From Coniferiporia sulphurascens (Eukaryota; Basidiomycota; Agaricomycetes; Hymenochaetales; Hymenochaetaceae): a stretch of 64,000 nt of DNA. Shown here piece by piece: positions 1 through 9,303 of the stretch. The DNA lies in NCBI GenBank assembly GCA_002794785.1, contig NBBA01000007.1, positions 558,001-622,000 on the forward strand, given 5' to 3'. Both the position numbers and the translations under genes were made by a program. Under the pieces are notes generated by a model. The model made no database searches. It saw only the letters and a list, made by a program, of their open reading frames with translations, and was not told the origin of the DNA. Every line of letters starts with the position of its first letter. The first letter of the stretch is position 1.

Positions 1-1343
1 AGAGGGGCCTAAATGAAAGTAACTCAGCGCATGAACAACCGTCGGAATTATCAGTCAGTGTCACCTTTCTTGTCTGGGCCCCCTTTTCTCGTCTTCCCTT
101 TTCGTCCTTTACTCGCTTTGGAGTCCGCGGGATCATCGCCTTGCCGGTCTATAAGCGTTCCCATAGCCTTGCTGAAGTTGTCCTCCCTGAATTCACCCTT
201 TTCGTTGACGACCAGATAAATACCCTCCCCACCTGCCGGGAACAGGTAATGTTGTAGAGGTGTAGGACGGAAGTCGGTATAGACAACATGACAAGGTTGT
301 TCGTGCGACTTGCATATCCATTCGGCAAACTGCATGGCATTCGGAATGGTGGCGGAGAGGAAGACATAACGCACCGTATGGGGGAGCAAAATAATTGTCT
401 CCTCCCACACAACACCGCGCTCTTTGTCACGCATGTAGTGAATTTCGTCAAATATGACCCATGCGACTTCACGCATGATCTCTGAACCACGGTAAAGCAT
501 TGATCGTAAAATCTATTTAAGAAAAAAATTAGTTGACTATAAAGCTGACGCGGGCGTTCGTACCTCGGTAGTCATCACCAAACATGTCGCCGTAGGGTTG
601 ATCGTCACATCTCCCGTCATAAGGCCGACATCTCCGAATTCCGCTAACATTTCTCGGTATTTTTGATTACTCAGAGCCTACATGAGCCTCAGCATGATAT
701 AACAGTAGACATGAACCGATGCACGCACTTTAATCGGGCTGGTATAAATAACACGCTGTTTATTTTCTAAACATTGCGCTATGGCATACTCGGCAACGAC
801 AGTCTTCCCGGCACTTGTGTGCGCGGAAACCAAAACGCTTTCGTTCCTCTGTATAGCATGCACCGAAACTTGCTGGAAGGGGTCGAGCGTGAACTTGTAC
901 TCCCGTGCAGGTTTCGCTGGGGGAACGTGGTTGGCGATCGGGATGTAGTTGTAGTCAGGAGGCACGGCAACTTGATGTCGCACCTGATGCCTGAGCTCGA
1001 GACGCGAGCCCGCCTCAACGGCGCCCGTCAAGCCAGCGCTCGCAGCCACCTCCCGTTTCGCCTCCGTCTCGAACTCGTCGACTACGACCGGCGCGGGCGA
1101 CATCATTCGGGGCTTTTTCGGCGCATGCTCCTGTTCTTCAGCTTCTTCTTCGTCTCCTGACTTTGTCGCGCCGTTTTGCTGTGTGCTCGCGGCGTCTTCG
1201 TCCACCTTGCGTTTCCGCCCGCCGTCCGCAACGTCTGTTTCCATCATGTCGGAGTCGGCATCTCCGTCTGCATCTTCCTCGAGTTCATCATCGTCTTCAT
1301 GCTGCCTGTCGTCCAGAAACGAGAAAAGGTCGTTAGAGTCCAT
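1..1343 (-). CDS. MTR4: Exosome RNA helicase Mtr4, 5' part (runs off left edge)
   Basis: Ski2-like DExH helicase that unwinds RNA for the nuclear exosome (TRAMP complex, rRNA processing). Seen: exon 1 1343-729, exon 2 677-564, exon 3 512-65, exon 4 from 8 leftwards; the three introns (51, 51, 56 nt) are GT-AG. An acidic N-terminus with basic patches KRKVDED and PKKPR is followed by FTLDPFQ (Q-motif region), SAHTSAGKT (Walker A), [16 protein letters not shown] (motif II) and SATIPNA (motif III). The ATG at 1343 opens the acidic tail typical of the family. Helicase domain 2, the arch and the C-terminus lie outside the window. No frame break in the visible part. Identity is from recognised family motifs. 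Confidence 0.95.
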
Positions 1344-3367
1344 TGGTAAATGCGCAGAGCACTGCGCGCGCAGCCGCTTCGGACTTCAACTTTACTGTAA
1401 TCAATTTTTTGAAGTTCGCTGCCGGTATTTACCAAATGCGGCATGTTGTCCTTAGTCCTTTCCATGACTGTCATAGTATCCCCAGCTACTACTATCACCA
1501 CTACTACTACAAGTCAATTCCACATGTAGAGCATAGCAGGCCTAAAGCTGGAGTCTGACGTAGACATAAAATCAAGGAAATCTGTTTCCCCATCTTGGTT
1601 AACAAAAAAAACTCATCGCGTGTACTACGTAGTGAATTGAAAATGCTTATGTTCATGTCTAAAACTCTGATACACCAGTTTTTGGATCGTCGCGTATGTC
1701 GTGGTTATGAAAAACCGAGAGCGAGTACTCTTAACCCGGCACGATACGGCGGTAAGGAGTGGTCGTCGCAATGCAGACAACTTGTGAGACTTCTTTCAAT
1801 AGCGTCCTTGTATGCAAGGGCCCGGGAAAAGCAGACGCCCTAGTAGGAAGGAAACCGACTCTAGCCGATCACAGGCTGGAGAAGACGTCTCAATAGACAG
1901 GCTCCATATTCGGACAGTGATTTCATTTTCGGTTCAAACATGGAAGTAGGACGTTTTCTTCAAGTTGAGGTGTTGAACACACATTGAATCGCAGGTGATG
2001 TTCACCGCGCTTGTTACTGGAACAATTTATCCATTAATTTTATCGCAGCTTCATTGAAACCAACTTGTTTCGGCGCGCAGAGTAGCTGAGACGAGCCAAC
2101 CCTTCAAACAGAAGGAGAGACCCAGCTCAGTCAAGGTCAGATATTTGCAAGCACAGAATTCTTTTCCAATCGGATCCTCGTAGTGAAGTCTCATGATATC
2201 GCTAATAGTAATGTCAGACTTAGTAAAGCTAACAAGACGAAGCGACGCACTATCTTGAACACCGACGGATCCCATAGCGTGATCAGACACAAGCATCTTG
2301 ATTTCCAATCCTACAGACACTTCGTTCGTCTTGTAGTTCATTCATTCCAGACACGGGAAAGAGAGACTAATAAAGTAAAACAGAAGTACGAAAAGGCATA
2401 TGCAGCATGTGATTCAAAAAAAAAATTGCAGACTGCGCAAAGGCAAGGGCATGCAACTGTAACTTAGTAACTTATAGAAGTCGAATAGACGATAAAGGAT
2501 AGCGAGGAATTTAGAAACGCACCCCGGAGTAGTGCGACAAATAGTAGGATACTGAATGCGAAAGGAGTGACTGTGCAGTGAGGTTTGCGTGGCCCATCGC
2601 GGCACGAATTGAAGGCCGGGATGGAGAAGGTAAATGCGTTGAAATCACAGCGGGGACTTGCAAACGGAACCAGGCTTGTGGGGCCATAGCAAGGTGCAGG
2701 CCCTGCCGCGAACTTGAAATGGTATTCGTAATGGGCAAAAAAAAGAGAAAGGACAGTAAATTAATGCTAATGCGCGGGGGCATATACAGGGTGACCAGAC
2801 AAGTGGGAAAGAAACATGGAAGATAAAGAGGGGGACGTGAGATGGAGGAGGTGGAGGCAACCACTATGCAGCTGGTGGAGGTGAAGGCGGCGGATGGTGA
2901 ACGACAGCACGGGACACGAATGATGGACGTAGATGTAGATGTGACATGTGGATAAGCACAGAGTCCGAAGAAAGGTGAGCGTAAAAGAGCGAGAGAAGGA
3001 AGATTGGAGTGTTGAGGCGGATGAAACTGGGAGGTGACGAGAGGTAAACGAAACCAATTGAAGGGGTCATGAGACGCCCGTTTCCGATGCGGCATGTCGA
3101 CGGACGAAACATTGGCTTAGGTCCGGCTGGAAGTCTCTAATTGAATGCAGTTTGAGTCACGTCCTCTCCTTGGTCAGTCCTCGCAAGTTCGAATTTGAAG
3201 AGTGATTGTAGGACGCAGGTGGAAGTTCATCGCAACACGGGGCTGCGCAGACAAGGCGTAAACATCTCCACCCATCAAGGCAAACAACCCGCATTTTACT
3301 CACCTTTGGGTAAACACACTGGGTCCTCACTTCTTTCCCGTTCCATGCCATTCGCGCCACCATGCCT
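1344..3367. other. Intergenic, MTR4 to SPG1
   Basis: About 2.0 kb with no gene I can support. The right flank of MTR4 must hold its promoter and 5' leader. Two open frames on the minus strand (3095-2511, 194 codons; 2341-2051, 96 codons) show no motif, no intron evidence and Ser/Pro-rich low-complexity composition, so I treat them as chance. The 3' UTR of SPG1 lies at the right end. Confidence 0.5.
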
Positions 3368-4376
3368 TCAGACGTCCACGTATAATAGTATAGGCTCTCC
3401 AACGCCCTCGATCTCCGGAATGACGCACTTCAAATCAAACGCCTTCGCCAGCACGATCTTGAAGATTTTCTGCACGTTAATCGATGCAGACGTCGAGCAG
3501 AATATTAGCGAGGCATGCATGGCCTTCGCGAACTTCTTCGCCTGCATAAAGGGTAAGAACGAGATTTGTGGATCAGATGGACGACATCGATGTACCTGCT
3601 TCGTAATCTCCTCTTGTTCGTCTCGCGGGAAAGTTGCAAACATATCGTATTTGGTGCCGATTAAAAATGGAATCGCGGTCTGAACAACAAGAACAGAGAG
3701 ACAAGCTAAGTGGTCTTGCGCGTGGATTTTACGGTGGCCGTATGCGCATGCGCACCTTGTTGAACCCTCTTGCCTGCCGATACCATTCCTTCACCGAGTT
3801 GAGTGTTGATTTTCGTGATAAATCAAACATGAAAAGGATGGCGACTGCGTCATTGCACACTAGCGGGAGCATATTCACGAACTCCCGCTGGCCACCCAAA
3901 TCCCAAATTGAGAAAGTTATCGTCGTCCGTCTGACTGAAATAGTTTTCTCCATGAAATTGACGCCTTGACGCATAATGCGTTAGTCAGGATGTTTGCACT
4001 CCTCGAGGGAGGCAAGGAGACCCACCCAGCGTCTGAATGTAGTCTTCGTCAAAGCTGCCTTCGACATACTTGACCATCAGACTCGTCTTGCCGATCTGGG
4101 AGTCGCCCACCATCCCGACCTTGATGACGACGCTGGGGGCGGGCAACGAGGAGGTGCGTCAGTATCACAGCGTGCTGGACACGCGGCACACCCCCTCACG
4201 TAATGCAACCGCGGACGCAAAACAACAGAGCCCGCTCACCTGTTCTTTTCATCGCCACCATCCGTCCCATGGGCATTCATGCTAGAGCTTAGCCCCAGCA
4301 TGCTGCTCGCGCGGCTGCTTGCGCGAGATCGCGAGCTCGAGGCTATCGGCACGGCAGGTGATGTTGGAGTGGACAT
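3368..4376 (-). CDS. SPG1: Septum-promoting small GTPase Spg1/Tem1
   Basis: Ras-superfamily GTPase at the top of the septation-initiation / mitotic-exit network, acting at the spindle pole body. Five exons: 4376-4240, 4132-4026, 3964-3756, 3679-3596, 3541-3368, total 711 nt, exactly 236 codons plus stop. Motifs: [10 protein letters not shown] (P-loop), WDLGGQRE (G3), GTKYD (G4, with TKxD as in this family); the core NFMEKTISV...[17 protein letters not shown] matches the Spg1/Tem1 family closely. The N-terminal 40 residues are Ser/Arg-rich ([12 protein letters not shown]), likely phosphorylated linker. There is no C-terminal prenylation cysteine (ends YVDV), as expected. ATG 4376 is the first in-frame start. 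The end at YVDV is inferred; a further short exon cannot be excluded. Confidence 0.95.
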
Positions 4377-5149
4377 GGCTTGCAGCGGACTTTAGACGAA
4401 AGACTATAAAATATCTGCGTTCTGTCCTTTCAGATATGGCGCTTATCGCTTGTCACGAAGGTGGAGGTAGCACGCACGAATATAGAGAGAGAAAAAGGCG
4501 AAGGGAGGGGAAACCAAACCAAACCGGAAAGACCCAAGCAGATCGAGGAACGCGTATAGGAATCGGGTTCGACGGTGCTGATGGCCGAATTTTTAGACAA
4601 TGAACCCGCGCTCAGTGAAGGACGAGGGACTCGGATTGGAAAAGAACGTCGGACGTCGTCGCTATCGTCGACAGAGACGGAGACGAAGAACAACGAACAG
4701 AATGAGAATGATCAATGGGTTGTAAGTTGGTGCCGGTCGTTCGCGACTATCTCGTAAGGTGGACTAGTCCCACGCTCGGCAGGCCGGCGACCATAGGGCT
4801 CAAGGCACCTCTCTCATTTCCTCAAGAAATGAGCTGCGTTTTTTAATATTCCGTTACAATGAACGGATAATTGGAGTGCAGGTAAGAATAAGACTTTACC
4901 ATCACTGCTTGCTGTCCTTTTTTTACTCGCCCTTAACAGATACCGTGGCTCCCTTGGTAACTGTCTGGAGATTAAATATGGGCTCTATACATTTAGATAC
5001 ATCTTCGATACAGTCCTCCATTTTTATCTGCCAATGTTACTATCAGACCAAGCAGTGGTCCTGCATCGCTGAACGACGAGACCTATCGGCAGATAAAGTT
5101 TAGCATTCCAAAAGGGGTACGCGTCACCGCCTCGGACTCGGGAGCGCGC
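4377..5149. promoter_or_regulatory. Former SPG1-VMA4 divergent promoter region
   Basis: This 0.77 kb lies upstream of SPG1. Before LINE-1 inserted at 5162/11862 it was continuous with the VMA4 leader, making an intergenic region of about 0.84 kb between two divergent genes. No TATA box or other element I can name with confidence. Confidence 0.5.
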
Positions 5150-5159
5150 GCCACCGTGC

Positions 5160-5162
<3 letters not shown>
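5150..5162. repeat. Target-site duplication of LINE-1, left copy
   Basis: GCCACCGTGCAGC, directly followed by the T-run. An identical 13-mer sits at 11862-11874 on the other side of the element. Perfect identity indicates a recent insertion. Confidence 0.95.

Positions 5163-5196
<34 letters not shown>
5163..5196 (-). repeat. Poly(A) tail of LINE-1
   Basis: 34 consecutive T on the plus strand, i.e. a 3' poly(A) tail on the element strand, abutting the target duplication. Length and purity argue for a young copy. Confidence 0.95.
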
Positions 5197-5200
<4 letters not shown>

Positions 5201-5355
5201 CAGCATTTGTATACCGCTACATTACATAGTAAAAGACGCGGATGTGAGGCCATATGAGGTGTCGTGTCAGAGGAGATTAACAAGTTATGAAGGATCTGGT
5301 TTTGAAGCTATGAAATGGTATGAGGTTGTGGGTTGGATGTAAGGCGGTTATAGTT

Positions 5356-8300
5356 TTAAGGCGGGAAAAATCTGGAATTAAGAATTGGATCGCGAACTGT
5401 GAAAGATTTGGTAAAGGCGTTAGAGGAATTTAAAAATGAAGCGAGTTTTTGAAGGTTTGTTTCTTTTGTGAATAAAATGTGGTCCGGAGGAGGGATGACA
5501 TTCCCGAATGCTTGAATGCGAGCAGATTTTAGAAGAGGACATCGTCGGATAATATGGTCTCTCGTCTGTATAGGTGTGCCGCATGGGCAAGATGTGGGTT
5601 CAGTTGGAACGAAACGTCGATAGTAGTCGCCAAAATGGCCGTGTCCAGTGATTGCATGGAAGAGGCGCGAAGAGATGTCTCGAGGATAGTAGAATTTTTT
5701 CCAAAACGGGGTTAATTTCGAAGATGGTATTCCGGTGATGGTGTTGAATGATGCGGACTCCGAAATGTTTTTGGTGTTTTGGATTATATGAGACCAAGAG
5801 GTAATAGCGCGAAGGTTAATATCTTCCTTCTCTCCTGCGTATGTTTTGAGTAGGAATGGACGGCCTATTGGTGAGAAGTGCGTGAGTTTATCTGCGATGA
5901 CGTTCCCGGGGATGTCAAGGTGTCCTGGGGACCAGTGAAGGTGAATATGATGTCTAGTGTTGGAAGTGAAAGCGTCTGAAAAAGTACGGAAAATTTTAGA
6001 TGAACATTGAGCCGCGTGAGGAGATAAATCGATGATGGCTGGAATAGATGATGCGGAATCAGAGAAGAAATGGATGTTATGAATATGAGTTGAAGAAAGA
6101 ATACGACGTTGGCGGAAGAGGGTGATGCGTTCAGTACATTTAGCGAGGGCATACATTTCTGCGTCGAAGGATGAACCAGAGGGTGAGCAATAAAAATGAC
6201 CGAGGTCGACTACAATGCCTTTATGATATATAACGAAAGAGGATATGGTGACGGATTTGTTGTTTTTGTAGTTTTTGGAACCGTCTGTGTAAACTAATAA
6301 ATTGTGAATATTTTTTGATAAAGATTCGTGTAAAAGAATAATTTGGTTTTTTTGTGAATTTTTTTGATCGAAGGATGACGTGCCAGAATCAAGATGATAG
6401 GATAGAGTTTTGTAGTGGTATTGAGATGAATTAGAAGGAAAATGTTGAGACGGGTGGGCGAGGTATGGATTAATATGTTCAGTGCGTGGGTCGGCGAGAA
6501 AGGCGAGTCGATGGAGTTGAGTTTTTGGTTGGGATGACGTTGATTTGTGACGAGAAGTGATGGGAGGTTTTGAATTAGGAAGACGAGGCCAAGATGATGG
6601 TAGACGATTGAGAAGTTGTGAATTTAGCGGAAGTCGATTAAGTCGGAGAGTGGTGGATTGATTGTATTTTTGAAGCATTATTGGAATGGGGAGAATATGG
6701 GCGATGCGGTGTAGGGCGTGAGATGGTGTCGTTCTGAAAGTGCCTGTGAGAAGGCGGATACTTTGATTTTGGGCTATGGTCATTTTGTTTATTTTTGTTT
6801 TTTGTCGAATACCGGTGAACCATAATTGGAAGCCGTAAGTGAGGACGGGAAGAATGTTGGCGAAGTGTAGTGTCCGGAAGTTTGCGAAGGAGAGTCCTCG
6901 AATGGTGTTGCCGAGAATGCGAAGGGCCATGGTGGTTGATCGTGCTCGCATGCACATGCGATTGATATGGTCGTTGAAATTTAGTCGTTGGTCGAGATAA
7001 AAACCGAGCCAACGAATGACTGGTGACGGCGTGATGGTTGTTGGAGGACCGTGATTGTTTGGGAGAATAATAGAAGGAAATGATGGAGGCGAGAAACCGT
7101 GTCTAATAAAGTGAATGAGATCAGATTTAAGATGGTCAACGGAGAGTTGTATGTCGTGAAGTTGATTGGAAATGAGAATGTAAGCTTTTTTGAGAATACG
7201 GATGTTTTCTTGGTATGAATCAGAATATACTAGAATGAGTTGATCGTCAACGTATGCTTTGAGACAAGTGTCTGAGGATAAATTAAATGAGTCAAGGATA
7301 AACGCCGTATAGATTGTAGAAAGGATTGGGGAGATAGGTGAACCCTGTGGGATGCCGACGTTATGAATAGGTTTTGGGTCCGACGTGAAATTATCAATTT
7401 TAAAAGAAATGTGTCGGTCGGAAAGAAAGGCCTGCGTCCAAAGAATGATTTTGTTGTCAAATCCCAATAGGTGAAGCGAATGTAGTAGTCGAGCATGGTT
7501 GACGTTGTCGAAATAACCTTTGATGTCGATAGCGAGTGCTGATACGCATAATTTCTTTTTATGAGCAATTTGGATGTCGTGTACTAATGAAAGACCGGCG
7601 TCGATGGTGCATGAGTTAGAGCGGCCGCCGAATTGATTGGTGGGAACGAGGTTGAAACGGCCGATATCCCAGGTGAGGCGTTTGGCGATGATTTTTTCCA
7701 ATATTTTACCTATACATTCAAGTAGGGCAATAGGTCGATAAGAGCGCGGATTGCTAGAGTCAGTTTTGTTGGGTTTGGGAATTAGCACAATATTAGCGTT
7801 TTTCCACGGGTGAATATGACGAGAGAAACATTCATTAAAAAGATCGAATAGGATGGATGGATGCGCTGAATTAACCCATTTGACGTAGGCGTATGATATG
7901 TTTGAGATGCCGGGGGCCGAATTGTTGTGAGTCAAGTTGAGACAAATGTCGATTTCGTTTTGAGTGATGCGCGGAGAGGATCGGGTTGGTTTCTTTGGCG
8001 GGTCGTTAGGTAAAACAGTGACATTTGGTTGTGGGTTGACCGAGAAGAACGATTGATGAAAGACCTCGGCTTGTTTATCTGGTGTATGCGCAAATTGATC
8101 TTGATATAGAATTGGTGGTGTACGTGTTTTTCGTTTTCCTGAGGACCATTTGGCGTATCGATAAATGTCGTATGAAGACGCGCCCTCGAGGACGCTAGTA
8201 GCCCATGATTGTTTTGCTTTTTTGAATATGAGTCGAGCTTCTTTGTGGAGGTGTTCTTTTTCGAAATTTTCGGAGCAGTCTCGGAAGGCGTGGATCGCTT

Positions 8301-9303
8301 GGGCACATTCGTCATTCCACCAGTATGAATATGAGAACGCTGAGGTTGAAGTCTGTGGCATAATTTCGGAAGTTGTTAGTAGAATTTTTTCCGACAGTTT
8401 TTTAGCGTATTCGTGAACCGAGTCATCGTTAGTAAATATTGGGAGCGGTTGGTTATCTAAATGAAAACTGAATTTTTCAATCCACTCTTTTTTCCGTTCA
8501 GGGTCGTATTTGTAAGCAACGGTTTCTTCTTCAGGCTGAAATTCAGAATTAATAGGAAGGTAAGCAAGGGTAATCGGAATATGATCGGAAGAATAAGCAG
8601 CCATGTCAACGCATGTCCAGTCATAGAAGAAATCAGACAGGATCGCCGTAAAATTTAGGAGAGTAAGGTCGATAATAGAATCGGCTTGTCGGTGTTGTCC
8701 TTTGCGAGTCGGGAAGTCGGTGTCGTTAAGAATAAAAAGAGATTGGTCTTGGGTCCACGTGAGAAATGTTTCAGCCTCTGTTGACGAACGTCGGTGGTTG
8801 CTATTAGGGAGTTGCCATTCGGGGTGGTGAAGGTTGAAGTCACCCATAATGCACGAAGGAATGTCGTATTCGAGTTCGATGTCAGTGAGGAATGAAATGT
8901 TGTCGCCCATGATACCGGATCCGTAATTATAGCAATTAATAAGACGAAATGTTTTCTTGAGATAAGTGACGTCGATGGTCATGAAATCTTTATGGTTCGT
9001 AATGTCTTGACGAGAAATGGCTGATAAATGCGGAAAAGATTTTCTGACGTAAGTAATCACGTGAGGTTTTATGGGTGAGTTAATGTCGTAAGAAGGGATA
9101 AAATAATCCCAAGATGGGTGTTTAATAGGAAGAAAAATAGGGATGCCGTCCGGGTTGGAGTCAGATCTGCTGAGGCCGGAGAAACCGATGAAAGGTTCTT
9201 GAAGGACGAGGATATGAAGATTTGGGTTATTAAGGAGTCGGGTAGTACGAGGTCCGCTTTTTGCTACGTTGAGCTGGAGTATGCGTAGGGCCGTATGATT
9301 CAT
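5356..9303 (-). CDS. LINE-1 ORF2: endonuclease / reverse transcriptase / RNase H
   Basis: 1315 codons, uninterrupted. In order: apurinic-type endonuclease (LQLNVAKSG, VLQEPF, MGDFNLHHPEW, SDHIPIT), reverse transcriptase (SYRPIALLECIGKILEKI, ALAIDIKGYFDNVNH, GIPQGSPISPIL, catalytic AYVDD), RNase H (VYTDGSKN, DAEMYALAKC, FFSDSASS, HWSPGHLDIPGNVIADKL, so all four acidic residues are present) and a C-terminal C-P-C-G...H...C zinc motif. The endonuclease nicks target DNA and the polymerase copies element RNA from the nick. The ATG at 9303 overlaps the ORF1 stop in ATGA, which suggests termination-reinitiation. Confidence 0.97.
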   Translation of the reverse strand: MNHTALRILQLNVAKSGPRTTRLLNNPNLHILVLQEPFIGFSGLSRSDSNPDGIPIFLPIKHPSWDYFIPSYDINSPIKPHVITYVRKSFPHLSAISRQDITNHKDFMTIDVTYLKKTFRLINCYNYGSGIMGDNISFLTDIELEYDIPSCIMGDFNLHHPEWQLPNSNHRRSSTEAETFLTWTQDQSLFILNDTDFPTRKGQHRQADSIIDLTLLNFTAILSDFFYDWTCVDMAAYSSDHIPITLAYLPINSEFQPEEETVAYKYDPERKKEWIEKFSFHLDNQPLPIFTNDDSVHEYAKKLSEKILLTTSEIMPQTSTSAFSYSYWWNDECAQAIHAFRDCSENFEKEHLHKEARLIFKKAKQSWATSVLEGASSYDIYRYAKWSSGKRKTRTPPILYQDQFAHTPDKQAEVFHQSFFSVNPQPNVTVLPNDPPKKPTRSSPRITQNEIDICLNLTHNNSAPGISNISYAYVKWVNSAHPSILFDLFNECFSRHIHPWKNANIVLIPKPNKTDSSNPRSYRPIALLECIGKILEKIIAKRLTWDIGRFNLVPTNQFGGRSNSCTIDAGLSLVHDIQIAHKKKLCVSALAIDIKGYFDNVNHARLLHSLHLLGFDNKIILWTQAFLSDRHISFKIDNFTSDPKPIHNVGIPQGSPISPILSTIYTAFILDSFNLSSDTCLKAYVDDQLILVYSDSYQENIRILKKAYILISNQLHDIQLSVDHLKSDLIHFIRHGFSPPSFPSIILPNNHGPPTTITPSPVIRWLGFYLDQRLNFNDHINRMCMRARSTTMALRILGNTIRGLSFANFRTLHFANILPVLTYGFQLWFTGIRQKTKINKMTIAQNQSIRLLTGTFRTTPSHALHRIAHILPIPIMLQKYNQSTTLRLNRLPLNSQLLNRLPSSWPRLPNSKPPITSRHKSTSSQPKTQLHRLAFLADPRTEHINPYLAHPSQHFPSNSSQYHYKTLSYHLDSGTSSFDQKNSQKNQIILLHESLSKNIHNLLVYTDGSKNYKNNKSVTISSFVIYHKGIVVDLGHFYCSPSGSSFDAEMYALAKCTERITLFRQRRILSSTHIHNIHFFSDSASSIPAIIDLSPHAAQCSSKIFRTFSDAFTSNTRHHIHLHWSPGHLDIPGNVIADKLTHFSPIGRPFLLKTYAGEKEDINLRAITSWSHIIQNTKNISESASFNTITGIPSSKLTPFWKKFYYPRDISSRLFHAITGHGHFGDYYRRFVPTEPTSCPCGTPIQTRDHIIRRCPLLKSARIQAFGNVIPPPDHILFTKETNLQKLASFLNSSNAFTKSFTVRDPILNSRFFPP

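Noticed and set aside
2051..2341. 96-codon minus-strand open frame
   Set aside because: Composition is protein-like but I recognise no family and see no flanking exons.
2511..3095. 194-codon minus-strand open frame
   Set aside because: Low-complexity Ser/Pro/Leu composition, no domain, no conserved splice context; treated as chance.
5163..5196. T34 tract as a simple microsatellite
   Set aside because: It abuts a target duplication and the 3' UTR of LINE-1, so it is the poly(A) tail of the element.
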